A stretch of 34,410 bases of DNA from Clostridia bacterium. GTDB lineage: Bacteria; Bacillota; Clostridia; Oscillospirales; Acutalibacteraceae. The stretch spans positions 1-34,410 of the forward strand of contig JAFQVY010000002.1 of NCBI GenBank assembly GCA_017407755.1, written 5' to 3'. A program made the translations under genes and the position numbers. Positions 1 to 7,137 of the stretch are shown piece after piece (the stretch's first letter is position 1; every line of letters begins with the position of its first letter). A model generated the notes under the pieces. It saw only the letters and a list, made by a program, of their open reading frames with translations. It had not been told where the DNA came from and ran no database searches.

Positions 1-299
1 CCATAGTCCAAGGCAAGTTCTGTGCCTTCGATGATCGGTGCAAGTTCTTCAAGCTCGGTACGAATTTCCTGTTCAGAAGGACACACCTCAATGCCTGACT
101 GCTTGAACATAGAGAGGCTATAATACTCTCTTGCCCAATTGGGATGCAGCTTCAAAAATTCCTCATTGGATGCATTGATGCCGAGGTTCGGATTGCCGTA
201 TTGGTCTTCCGTGTCATACACCATTTCGATGCTTCCGTCTTCCATAAGGATTTTCATACCTGCCTTGATTTCCTTGCCATTCTTATCAAAATACTGCAT
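1..299 (-). CDS. Unrecognised small protein, C-terminus cut by window edge
   Basis: An open frame runs from ATG at 299-297 to the left edge without a stop, about 99 residues. The start is set by an AAAGGAGA ribosome site eight bases upstream. The product begins MQYFDKNGKEIKAGMKILM and goes on with short charged stretches, a DQYGNPNLGINAS motif and a glutamate-rich end. It has no signal peptide or membrane segment. I recall similar small proteins from accessory or conjugative regions of Clostridia, but that is an impression, not a family assignment. Three terminator-like hairpins separate it from the tRNA-fMet gene, so it is probably a separate transcription unit. Function unknown. Confidence 0.7.
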   Translation of the reverse strand, partial: MQYFDKNGKEIKAGMKILMEDGSIEMVYDTEDQYGNPNLGINASNEEFLKLHPNWAREYYSLSMFKQSGIEVCPSEQEIRTELEELAPIIEGTELALDY

Positions 300-361
300 G
301 GGACATTTCTCCTTTCCGATTTATTTACTCATCCTCATGGTTGGAGGAGGGAGTACAAAAC

Positions 362-400
362 AAAAAAGGAGGTTGCGCGTAAAATGTAAGCGCAACCTCC
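362..400 (-). terminator. Rho-independent terminator-like hairpin
   Basis: A perfect 11-bp stem (arms 368-378 and 390-400, GGAGGTTGCGC) with an 11-nt loop. On the minus strand it is followed by a six-T run (complement of 362-367). What it terminates is unclear, because no gene lies between it and the next hairpin at 438-477. It sits upstream of the small gene starting at 299 and would shield it from readthrough. Confidence 0.65.
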
Positions 401-432
401 CAAGACATAAACATTTAACAATTAGAAAAACG

Positions 433-477
433 AAAAAAGGGGCAGATCCTACGAAATAAATCGCAAAATCTGCCCCT
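433..477 (-). terminator. Terminator-like hairpin
   Basis: Arms AGGGGCAGAT (438-447) and ATCTGCCCCT (468-477) form a 10-bp stem with a 20-nt loop. On the minus strand it runs into six T (complement of 433-438). The loop is longer than usual for an intrinsic terminator. It is the second of three minus-strand T-run hairpins between the tRNA gene and the left-edge gene. Confidence 0.5.
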
Positions 478-564
478 AAAAGCCCAGGTATTTAGTTCAA
501 GTCCTCCCCAAAGGTCGTTTTTGGGAAATGATATCTTTTGAATTCCACCTTGAAAAATGGCACG

Positions 565-599
565 AAAAAACCCAGAAACCGTTGTGGTTTCTGGGTTTT
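565..599 (-). terminator. Terminator of the tRNA-fMet transcript
   Basis: A perfect 14-bp stem (567-580 with 586-599; AAAACCCAGAAACC) around a 5-nt loop. On the minus strand it ends in a T tract (complement of 565-570). It lies just downstream of the minus-strand tRNA and is the best candidate for ending that transcript. The plus strand also has a short T run after the stem, so it may work both ways. Confidence 0.75.
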
Positions 600-600
600 C

Positions 601-624
601 CGAACCGATATCTTTTTCGGTTCG
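601..624 (-). other. Perfect 8-bp hairpin in the tRNA trailer
   Basis: CGAACCGA (601-608) and TCGGTTCG (617-624) pair perfectly around an 8-nt loop. It lies seven bases past the encoded CCA of the tRNA. It has no T run of its own, so it may be a processing or stability element of the tRNA 3' trailer. This is inference from structure only. Confidence 0.45.
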
Positions 625-630
625 CAATGT

Positions 631-708
631 TGGTTGCGGAGGAAGGATTTGAACCAACGACCTCCGGGTTATGAGCCCGACGAGCTAACCAGGCTGCTCT
701 ACTCCGCG
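631..708 (-). tRNA. Initiator tRNA-fMet (anticodon CAU)
   Basis: The minus strand gives a 78-nt cloverleaf with encoded CCA (complement of 631-633). Initiator identity rests on the unpaired C1-A72 at the acceptor tip and three consecutive G-C pairs in the anticodon stem around loop CTCATAA (anticodon complement 671-673). The D-stem GAGC/GCTC is intact. One oddity: the T-stem arms GTTGG and CCTTC leave two adjacent U-U oppositions, although the loop TTCAAAT is standard. It is transcribed from the promoter at 741-769 and probably ends at the hairpin at 565-599. Confidence 0.95.
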
Positions 709-740
709 ATATATTAGGATTCCTTTGAGGAACGTTATTT

Positions 741-769
741 ATTTTAGCATAGCAAAAAGCTTTTGTCAA
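741..769 (-). promoter_or_regulatory. Sigma-A promoter of tRNA-fMet
   Basis: On the minus strand, TTGACA (complement of 764-769), a 17-bp spacer and TAAAAT (complement of 741-746), with TGC directly before the -10. This is a near-ideal extended -10 promoter about 33 bp upstream of the mature tRNA end. The block CTATGCTAAAAT recurs in the divergent promoter at 823-851. Confidence 0.85.
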
Positions 770-822
770 TAGCAAAGAGCTATTTTTGCAGAAAAAGCCT
801 TCGATAAAATCCGACAAAGTTA

Positions 823-851
823 TTGACTATCCTGATAGACTATGCTAAAAT
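823..851 (+). promoter_or_regulatory. Sigma-A promoter of the Cys-rich protein gene
   Basis: TTGACT (823-828), a 17-bp spacer and TAAAAT (846-851), with an extended TGC before the -10. Transcription would start near 858, almost at the Shine-Dalgarno sequence, so the leader is very short. Confidence 0.8.
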
Positions 852-873
852 GCTTTTAAAAGGAGGCATATTT

Positions 874-1815
874 ATGAAATATATTTCTGCAAACAAAATC
901 TCAGATTTCGTTTTTCACGATGCAGTTTTTGAGCTTACAAGTTTTAAAAACAACGATTTAACAGTAAGCGCACAACTTCTTAATATACACAAAACCGCTG
1001 AGCAAAACCCCTTTGATGCAGATATGGAAATTAACAAAGCAAAAATCACCTTTAAAAATTTTCGTATTGTTTCCTTTAAGGAAGGCGACTGCAAAACAAG
1101 AAACGAAAACGGCGAATGGGTAATCAAGAAAACTTTTGACACGCTTTACAGCAAAGAGGCTCTTGATGCCTTTATAAATGAATTTGAAGATTCGCTTACG
1201 GTTTATTATTTGGGCAAAGAAAACGAAAATGAATATATGATAGATGCCATGGGTGCCTCCCCCTATTTTACTGTAATTTTCGGTTGCAGTGATGTAATTA
1301 TAGAGTGGGACGAATACCGAAAAAAGGCTTGGTATGAGCTTCACAGGCAATACAAATTCCCCGTTGCACTCGCAACCTTTGAGGGAGATATAAAAACCGA
1401 CTTGCATATTATATGCCACGATGAGGACGTTTATTGTCAGGGTCAGCTTGAGAAAGCTCCTGTTATAACTGCAGGTCTTAAGTATAAAGATAAAGAAATA
1501 TGGGGTAACGGCAAAGATACCTTGTGGGTTGACGCTATTGCTGATTTGCAAAAGAAACTGCCCGAAAAAATAACGCTCAAGTGCTGTCTTACCTGCCGAT
1601 TCGGCAATATGTGCCCCTTTGGAAACAAAGCAGGAGAGGTGTTCTGTACCAAAGGCAAGTCTGTTTTCTCAAAGCAGGACGTGTGCAATTTATTTGATAA
1701 CTCTGCGGATATGGAAAAGCTTTCCCGAAGCTACACCGACATTTGCGAAAATTTTGAAGCACAAACCAAAGAGCACTATACATACAACGACTTTTTATAT
1801 CAGCTTGAAAAATAA
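874..1815 (+). CDS. Cys-rich protein of unknown function, 313 aa
   Basis: I do not recognise the family. The start ATG at 874 has AAAAGGAGG eight bases upstream; an in-frame ATG further upstream would lie inside the promoter, so it is rejected. The product is soluble, acidic and has no signal peptide or membrane segment. Its first ~230 residues look like a beta-rich domain. Residues 237-258 hold a Cys cluster, CC-x2-C-x5-C-x10-C, with further Cys at 271 and 291; this could bind zinc or an iron-sulfur cluster. It is a single-gene unit with its own promoter and terminator, convergent with the Nudix gene. The name is limited to what is seen. Confidence 0.85.
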   Translation: MKYISANKISDFVFHDAVFELTSFKNNDLTVSAQLLNIHKTAEQNPFDADMEINKAKITFKNFRIVSFKEGDCKTRNENGEWVIKKTFDTLYSKEALDAFINEFEDSLTVYYLGKENENEYMIDAMGASPYFTVIFGCSDVIIEWDEYRKKAWYELHRQYKFPVALATFEGDIKTDLHIICHDEDVYCQGQLEKAPVITAGLKYKDKEIWGNGKDTLWVDAIADLQKKLPEKITLKCCLTCRFGNMCPFGNKAGEVFCTKGKSVFSKQDVCNLFDNSADMEKLSRSYTDICENFEAQTKEHYTYNDFLYQLEK

Positions 1816-1837
1816 TCGAAATTAGAGTAACAAACAA

Positions 1838-1867
1838 GGGCTGCCTCGTTCTTTAATGAGGCAGCCC
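1838..1867. terminator. Bidirectional terminator between convergent genes
   Basis: GGGCTGCCTC (1838-1847) and GAGGCAGCCC (1858-1867) pair perfectly around a 10-nt loop, followed on the plus strand by a T-rich tract. It sits between the stop codons at 1815 (plus) and 1874 (minus). The plus-strand side looks stronger. Confidence 0.75.
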
Positions 1868-1873
1868 CTTATT

Positions 1874-2593
1874 TTATATATTAGCTTTTTTGGCAAGGTG
1901 GTCTTCGTAGTATTCTCTTGCCTTGTCAATAACCCTAAGGTCGTTTTCGTAGGTACAAACCCGCTTTGCATCGCTAAGCTTTACCCACGTGTAGCTTTCG
2001 ATTTCAGATTCCTGAATTTTCACCTTGTTGCTTTTTGCGGCGGCAAGGAAGAACACAACCCTTTTGCGGATTTTGCCGAAAGGACAATAGTCGCTTATTT
2101 CACGGAAATTATCGAGAATTTCAACGTCAAGGTCGGTTTCTTCTTTAATTTCTCTAACGGCAGTTTCTTTCTCGTTTTCCCAAAGCTCAACGTGGCCTTT
2201 TGGAAAGCTCCAGAACCTGCCCTTTTGATTTTTAACCAAAAGTATGCTTGCTTCGCTGTCGTCTTTTTCTTTATAAAGAATAACCGCGCCGCAGCTTTTT
2301 TCGTAAAGACAACTGAGCTTTTCTATATTTAAGAATCTTACTGTGCTGAGCCTCTGCCTTATTTCGGGCTCATACATAATATCCTGCTTTTGGGTAACAA
2401 CGTACTTTTCACTGCCGTCGCTCTGGGTAATTACGGCAGTAACAACGCCGTAAATATAATCCCCCACAGGCCTTCTTGAAAGAATATATACACGCTCGCC
2501 TGAGCACGCCTCGCTGGTTATATAACCTGAATACACGCCGCTTTTTTCATTTAAAGAGCCGTATATTTCGGCTTTAACTTCTTTGGATAACAC
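1874..2593 (-). CDS. Nudix hydrolase with N-terminal extension, 239 aa
   Basis: The Nudix box spans residues 133-155 with G133, E139, R147-E148 and E151-E152 in the metal-binding pattern; the usual Gly near the end is D154. It resembles the Ap4A-hydrolase branch in having FPKGHVE, so likely substrates are dinucleoside polyphosphates or other NDP-X compounds, but specificity cannot be read. Residues 1-80 are a separate domain. Its YILSRRPV and GVVTAVITQSDG stretches recall the N-terminal part of clostridial inorganic pyrophosphatases; that is a weak match by eye. The start is GTG at 2593-2591 with AGGAGAG upstream. It lies 28 bp behind the DHHW gene and is probably co-transcribed with it. Confidence 0.88.
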   Translation of the reverse strand: MLSKEVKAEIYGSLNEKSGVYSGYITSEACSGERVYILSRRPVGDYIYGVVTAVITQSDGSEKYVVTQKQDIMYEPEIRQRLSTVRFLNIEKLSCLYEKSCGAVILYKEKDDSEASILLVKNQKGRFWSFPKGHVELWENEKETAVREIKEETDLDVEILDNFREISDYCPFGKIRKRVVFFLAAAKSNKVKIQESEIESYTWVKLSDAKRVCTYENDLRVIDKAREYYEDHLAKKANI

Positions 2594-2621
2594 TTTTATC
2601 TCTCCTCTCAGACGCCATTAA

Positions 2622-3926
2622 TCAGCCGAATACATTTGATATTGAATCAACCTGAGAGGCAGTGTTTGCAGACATAGTATTGTTTAAGAACAATACTTCC
2701 TTGATGCCGTTGTCCTTTAAATACTGGTTAAGGTCACCGTACCAGTAGCGGTAGTCAATAAGGTGAACCTCGTCGTAGTTTGCAGAAAGGTAAGGGGCAA
2801 AGGCATTGGCAAAGCTGTCCTTAACCACGGCAATTTTTCTGCCTGTAGTGCAGTCGGAATGAATTACAAACTGTGCAGTATCACCCCAACAGAAAATGCC
2901 GTAGGTAAGCTCGCCTGCCGCACCGGCAGGATAGTAAACATCAACCGTTAGAGCTGTGCCGCCCTGACGCTCGTTCATAATTGCATAGGTATTGTTGGGC
3001 AGGCTGTAGTAGTCTACAGTATCGGTATTGTTTGAAAGCACTGAACTGCCCGTAGCAGTATAAAGAGAACCCAAAAAGCCGTCAACGCTTGATTTTTCGC
3101 TCTTTGTAATATCCATAGGAGTAAGACCCAAGGTTTCACAGAAGGCTTCATAGCCATAGTAAGCACCTAAGGCTGTCCAATGGTGGTCTGTACCGTAGAA
3201 AATATATTCGTTGCAATGCTCAGAAAGATTATTGTAGCAGTCAATGGGAGTTACTCTGTCGCTCAGATTATCTATTATATGTTTAATATTATCTGACTGA
3301 GAGTCGGTCTCTATTCCGCTTTTTATAAGTCTTTCGGGAAGTCCAAACTCAGTATGGTTGCCAACAACCATATTGTAAACCTTTACGTCCTTAGAAAGCT
3401 TATTGGCGTAGCCGTTAATGGCATCGGCGTAATATTTTGCCGCCTTGTTGCCGCTGTAGAACAGATTGAACGCCTTGTTGTTCCATATACAAATTGTATT
3501 TGTAGCCATTACCGCGTCACTTCCGTCGTCAATAACAGCAGGCTTAATATGCCCCTCAACAACAGGAGTTATGGCGGTGGTTTCTACCACAGTTGTTTCT
3601 GCCACGGTGGTTTCTACCGCAGTTGTCTCTGCCTCGGTAGGCGCTTCAGTTGTTACTGCGGCTGTGGTTTCAATAACCGCTACTTCGTCTTTTGTAGCTT
3701 CGTCAGGAGTAGCTGAGGCAAGGCTTGCAAAAAAGGGCACAAGCACAAAATAAGTAAGTGCCGCAATTCCTGCCACTACTAAAACTGCAGCGGCAATAAT
3801 CAGTGCTCTGAACAGTAATTTTTTCTGAACCCTCTTTTTTCTTTTTCTGTGTTTTCGGTTTACTGTGTAGCTTGAGCCCACCATACCGATAAAAAATTCA
3901 TCGTTTCCCCTTCGTCTTCTTCTCAT
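2622..3926 (-). CDS. Membrane-anchored DHHW/SGNH-type protein, 434 aa
   Basis: The start ATG (3926-3924) is preferred over an upstream in-frame ATG because GGAGG lies 7 bases before it. The order is a very basic cytoplasmic tail (1-37), one membrane helix (about 38-66), a Thr/Glu-rich repeat linker (72-121) and an extracellular catalytic-type domain. That domain carries DHHW (247-250) and the C-terminal KDSFANAF motif (369-376), hallmarks of the DHHW family related to the AlgX/AlgJ SGNH fold. Family members usually work with an MBOAT acyltransferase in O-acetylating surface polysaccharides. No MBOAT gene is in this window, so the partner is unknown. The Nudix gene follows 28 bp downstream. 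Confidence 0.87.
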   Translation of the reverse strand: MRRRRRGNDEFFIGMVGSSYTVNRKHRKRKKRVQKKLLFRALIIAAAVLVVAGIAALTYFVLVPFFASLASATPDEATKDEVAVIETTAAVTTEAPTEAETTAVETTVAETTVVETTAITPVVEGHIKPAVIDDGSDAVMATNTICIWNNKAFNLFYSGNKAAKYYADAINGYANKLSKDVKVYNMVVGNHTEFGLPERLIKSGIETDSQSDNIKHIIDNLSDRVTPIDCYNNLSEHCNEYIFYGTDHHWTALGAYYGYEAFCETLGLTPMDITKSEKSSVDGFLGSLYTATGSSVLSNNTDTVDYYSLPNNTYAIMNERQGGTALTVDVYYPAGAAGELTYGIFCWGDTAQFVIHSDCTTGRKIAVVKDSFANAFAPYLSANYDEVHLIDYRYWYGDLNQYLKDNGIKEVLFLNNTMSANTASQVDSISNVFG

Positions 3927-4002
3927 GGCGTTTCCTCCAAAAAAATCCTTTTCCTTGCTCTGGCTGATGCTTTCAGACAGATTTAGACATTTATACATTA
4001 TA

Positions 4003-4032
4003 ACTATACAACAAAGAATACCGAAAAGGCAA
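4003..4032 (-). promoter_or_regulatory. Probable promoter of the DHHW-Nudix unit
   Basis: On the minus strand, TTGCCT (complement of 4027-4032), an 18-bp spacer and TATAGT (complement of 4003-4008). It lies about 77 bp upstream of the start codon. An overlapping TATAAT nearby could be an alternative -10, but it lacks a good -35. Confidence 0.45.
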
Positions 4033-4100
4033 TAAAAGTAACCGAATTGTGATTATTTTCACCTTAAAAAAGTCGGATTGTAACTGTTTTTGAAAAAAAT

Positions 4101-4129
4101 TTGCACATTGCGAATATATATGATAAAAT
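4101..4129 (+). promoter_or_regulatory. Promoter of the aminotransferase-trpS operon
   Basis: TTGCAC (4101-4106), a 17-bp spacer and TAAAAT (4124-4129), with TGA just before the -10. It is placed 35 bp upstream of the aminotransferase start, in a very A/T-rich intergenic region shared with the divergent DHHW unit. Confidence 0.7.
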
Positions 4130-4163
4130 AAATTTTATATTAAATGAAGCGAGAGGCGTTATT

Positions 4164-5348
4164 ATGAACTATACATTTTCCCATAGAGTTAACACTCTTA
4201 AACCCAGTGCTATACGCGAAATCTTCAAGTATGCCGCCGACCCTGAGGTTGTGTCTCTTTCTGCAGGCAATCCTGCTCCGGACGCTTTCCCCGAAGAGGC
4301 TATAAGAGAAATTTCTGAAAAGCTTTTAAAAGAAAACCCCGTGCTGGCACTTCAGTACGGTCTTACTGAGGGTTATTTGCCTTTAAGAGAAACCCTCAAA
4401 AAATATATGACAGAAAAATACAACGTAAACTTTGAGGGCAACGACCTTATTATTACCTCAGGTGCTCAGCAGGTTATGGATTTGGTGACAAAATCCCTTG
4501 TAAATGAGGGCGACGTGGTTATTACCGAGGCACCTTCCTTTATCGGCTCACTTAACACCTTCAGAAGCTACAACGCTAAGCTTGTAGGTGTGGCTATGGA
4601 CGACGACGGAATGAATATGGAGGCTTTGGAAAAAGCACTTTCTGAAAATGAAAATGTCCGCTTCATCTACACAATCCCCAACTTTCAGAACCCTTCTGGC
4701 ATTACAATGAGCCTAACTAAGAGAAAGAAAATGTACGAGCTTGCCAAAAAGTTTGGTGTGCTTATTTTAGAGGATAACCCCTACGGCGAGCTCAGATATA
4801 AAGGCGAAAATCTTCCCAACATCAAATCCTTTGACGACAGCGGTCTTGTTATTTATGCAGGCTCCTTCTCGAAGGTTATCTCACCCGGTATGCGAGTTGG
4901 CTGGTGTATGGCTCCTAACGAAATCATTCAGAAAATGGTTGTTTGCAAGCAGGGTGAGGACGTTCACACAAATATGTGGTCTCAGGTAATTTGCAATGAG
5001 TTTATGACAAAATACGACTTTGAGGCACACCTCGAAATGCTACGAAATCTCTACAGAGAAAAACTTGAATATACAATGAACCTCTTAAAAGAAAACCTCA
5101 GTGAGAAAATCACCTGCACTGACGTTGAGGGCGGTTTATTTATATGGTGCACACTGCCAAAAGACGTTGATATGAACGCTTTCTGCCTTGAGCTTGTAAA
5201 GAACAAGGTTTGTGTAGTTCCCGGCAACGCATTTCTTACAGACGAAAAAGAAATTTCCCACAACTTCCGCATTAATTTCTCAACACCCTCAAACGAACAG
5301 CTTAAGAAGGGCATTGAGATTTTAGGCAGAGTTTCAAAAACACTTTAA
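4164..5348 (+). CDS. PLP-dependent aminotransferase, class I/II, 394 aa
   Basis: A fold-type I aminotransferase of the 2-aminoadipate/MocR-catalytic-domain type. Key features are the NPSG motif (176-179), the EDNPYGELR stretch (D204, Y207) and the PLP lysine K237 in SFSKVISPGMRVGW, with R244 in place for the substrate carboxylate. The usual N-terminal helix-turn-helix of MocR regulators is absent, so it is a free enzyme. It should transfer an amino group between an amino acid and 2-oxoglutarate; the substrate (aromatic, branched-chain or 2-aminoadipate) cannot be fixed from sequence. The start ATG follows a GCGAGAGG site; a longer in-frame start overlaps the promoter and is rejected. trpS follows 15 bp later. 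Confidence 0.93.
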   Translation: MNYTFSHRVNTLKPSAIREIFKYAADPEVVSLSAGNPAPDAFPEEAIREISEKLLKENPVLALQYGLTEGYLPLRETLKKYMTEKYNVNFEGNDLIITSGAQQVMDLVTKSLVNEGDVVITEAPSFIGSLNTFRSYNAKLVGVAMDDDGMNMEALEKALSENENVRFIYTIPNFQNPSGITMSLTKRKKMYELAKKFGVLILEDNPYGELRYKGENLPNIKSFDDSGLVIYAGSFSKVISPGMRVGWCMAPNEIIQKMVVCKQGEDVHTNMWSQVICNEFMTKYDFEAHLEMLRNLYREKLEYTMNLLKENLSEKITCTDVEGGLFIWCTLPKDVDMNAFCLELVKNKVCVVPGNAFLTDEKEISHNFRINFSTPSNEQLKKGIEILGRVSKTL

Positions 5349-5363
5349 GCGAGGATTTTTAAA

Positions 5364-6377
5364 ATGGAAAATACAGCAGAAAAGAAAAAAATAGTTTACA
5401 GTGCCATTCAGCCTTCAGGCACAATCACCTTAGGCAACTACCTTGGTGCACTTAAAAACTGGGTGGTTATGCAGGAGGAAGGCACTCACAACTGCATTTA
5501 CACTCTTGCAGATTTACACACAATCACAGTTCGTCAGGAGCCCGCAAAAATGCGTAAAAACGTTCTTGACGCTTACGCTTCAATCCTTGCTTGCGGTGTT
5601 GACGTTGAAAAAAGCATTTTCTTTATCCAGAGTCACGTACATCAGCACGCTGAGCTTGCCTGGATTTTAAACTGCTACACTCAGTTTGGCGAGCTTTCCA
5701 GAATGACTCAGTTTAAAGACAAATCCGCAAAGCACGCTGACAACATCAATGCAGGTCTTTTCACCTACCCCTGCCTTATGGCGGCTGATATTTTGCTTTA
5801 TCAGGCTGACCTTGTTCCCGTTGGTGCTGACCAGAAGCAGCATATTGAATTAGCAAGGGACGTTGCAGGCAGATTCAACTCCATTTACTCCCCCACCTTT
5901 ACTGTTCCCGAAGGCTTTATTCCCAAAAACGGTGCAAGAGTTATGAGCCTTCAGGACCCCACAAAGAAGATGAGCAAATCAGACGAAAATGTAAACGCCT
6001 GTGTTTCACTTCTTGACTCTCCGGACGTTATCCTCAAAAAGTTCAAACGTGCCGTTACCGACAGCGAAGCTCAAGTCCGTTACGGCGAAGGTAAAGACGG
6101 CATCAACAACCTTATGGGTATTTACTCCGTTGTTACAGGCAAGTCTATGGAGGACATCGAAAACGAATTTGCAGGCAAAGGCTACGGCGACTTTAAGGTA
6201 GCCGTTGGCGAAGCTGTTATTGAGGAGCTCAGACCCATAAGAGAAAGGTACGAAAAGCTCATTGCCGATAAAGCATATCTTGAAGAAAGCTACCGCAAGG
6301 GTGCAGAAATTGCAGAAAGAATGGCTCAGCGTACACTTGACAAGGTAATGAAGAAAATCGGCTTTATCCATAAATAA
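5364..6377 (+). CDS. trpS: Tryptophanyl-tRNA synthetase
   Basis: A class I aminoacyl-tRNA synthetase of usual bacterial length (337 aa). The HIGH-equivalent TLGN lies at 22-25 after QPSGT, and KMSKS is intact at 202-206. The TrpRS-type ADLHT and GADQKQHIELARD stretches are also present. It charges tRNA-Trp in the cytosol. It is transcribed behind the aminotransferase with only 15 bp between, and a terminator follows the stop. There is no T-box leader before it, which fits its second position in the operon. Confidence 0.97.
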   Translation: MENTAEKKKIVYSAIQPSGTITLGNYLGALKNWVVMQEEGTHNCIYTLADLHTITVRQEPAKMRKNVLDAYASILACGVDVEKSIFFIQSHVHQHAELAWILNCYTQFGELSRMTQFKDKSAKHADNINAGLFTYPCLMAADILLYQADLVPVGADQKQHIELARDVAGRFNSIYSPTFTVPEGFIPKNGARVMSLQDPTKKMSKSDENVNACVSLLDSPDVILKKFKRAVTDSEAQVRYGEGKDGINNLMGIYSVVTGKSMEDIENEFAGKGYGDFKVAVGEAVIEELRPIRERYEKLIADKAYLEESYRKGAEIAERMAQRTLDKVMKKIGFIHK

Positions 6378-6381
6378 GCTA

Positions 6382-6410
6382 AACCCCACCGAAATTGGTG
6401 GGGTTCGTTT
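6382..6410. terminator. Terminator after trpS, shared with the HAD gene
   Basis: AACCCCACC (6382-6390) and GGTGGGGTT (6397-6405) form a 9-bp stem with a 6-nt loop, then CGTTTTATATT on the plus strand. The minus-strand HAD gene stops at 6410, so the hairpin probably serves both convergent genes. Confidence 0.8.
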
Positions 6411-7039
6411 TATATTAAAGTAAAGTCTTTAATTTCCAAAATTGCTTTATCACACTTTGCTCCAACGGCTACAAACGCCATATCAGCATTTTCACAAGCC
6501 TTAAGTCCTGCTATGGAATCCTCGAAAACAAGGCAATCTTTAGCTTCAACTTTTAAAAGCTCAGCGGCTTTAAGAAAAACTGCAGGGTCGGGCTTTTTAG
6601 GTAAACCTAAGTTTCCGTCAGCAACAACTGAGAAATATTTTGTAAGCCCCACTTTTTTAAGCAGTTCTGTTGTAGTAGATGCCGAAGATGCAACGGCGAT
6701 TTTCTTATCCTCTTTTTTAAGCTTAATAAGAAACTCCTCAACACCATTTATAAGCAGGCTTTTGTCCACATTTTTGCAAAGCTCCTTGAAATATTCGTCT
6801 TTGACTTTGCAGATTTTCTCGGCTTCCTGCTCGCTTATTTCTCTGCCGATTTTATGTGAGAAAGTATTTACAATATGCTTTCTGCCTGTGCTTTTAAGGG
6901 GCAGATATTCCTCCTCGGTTAAGGTACTGCCCAAATGCGAAAAGCCTTTGTTCCACGCTTTGAAATGCAGACTCTCGGTATCCATAACTACGCCGTCAAA
7001 GTCGAAAATATAAGCTTTGTAATTTTTTATATCAATCAT
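6410..7039 (-). CDS. HAD-family phosphatase, beta-phosphoglucomutase-like, 209 aa
   Basis: The haloacid dehalogenase motifs are in order: nucleophile motif I DFDGVVMD with D13 and D15, motif II Ser (118/119) in VASSAS, motif III lysine in LPKKPDP (148-149), and motif IV FEDS (E173, D174). An alpha-helical cap lies between about 20 and 85. This is the subclass IA pattern of beta-phosphoglucomutases and sugar-phosphate phosphatases. It stands downstream of the ROK kinase on the same strand, with a hairpin between, so a role in sugar-phosphate handling is reasonable but inferred. The start ATG has AAGAGG upstream. Confidence 0.92.
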   Translation of the reverse strand: MIDIKNYKAYIFDFDGVVMDTESLHFKAWNKGFSHLGSTLTEEEYLPLKSTGRKHIVNTFSHKIGREISEQEAEKICKVKDEYFKELCKNVDKSLLINGVEEFLIKLKKEDKKIAVASSASTTTELLKKVGLTKYFSVVADGNLGLPKKPDPAVFLKAAELLKVEAKDCLVFEDSIAGLKACENADMAFVAVGAKCDKAILEIKDFTLI

Positions 7040-7062
7040 AATTACCTCTTAAGGATAATTTT

Positions 7063-7093
7063 AAACCCCGCCGTTTATGAAACTGCGGGGTTT
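7063..7093 (-). terminator. Hairpin between the ROK and HAD genes
   Basis: AAACCCCGC (7063-7071) and GCGGGGTTT (7085-7093) form a 9-bp stem with a 13-nt loop. On the minus strand the run after it is only TTTAAAATT, so termination may be partial and the HAD gene could be transcribed by readthrough. I see no clear separate promoter for the HAD gene. Confidence 0.6.
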
Positions 7094-7137
7094 TATCAAC
7101 GTTTTAAAGGCGGAATCGCCCTCAAGCGGCTAACTTG

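Noticed and set aside
530-616. GATATCTTTT repeated at 530-539 and 607-616
   Set aside because: A 10-bp repeat in A/T-rich DNA is expected by chance; one copy is mostly the loop of a hairpin.
497-817. Minus-strand open frame across the tRNA-fMet gene
   Set aside because: It covers the tRNA and its promoter, has no ribosome site and shows no protein-like pattern.
958-1551. 197-codon minus-strand open frame inside the Cys-rich protein gene
   Set aside because: It is antisense to a gene with strong promoter and ribosome site, and its translation is hydrophobic and low in complexity, as expected of a shadow frame.
6513-7013. 166-codon plus-strand open frame inside the HAD gene
   Set aside because: It is Ser-rich antisense translation without a ribosome site; the HAD motifs are intact on the other strand.
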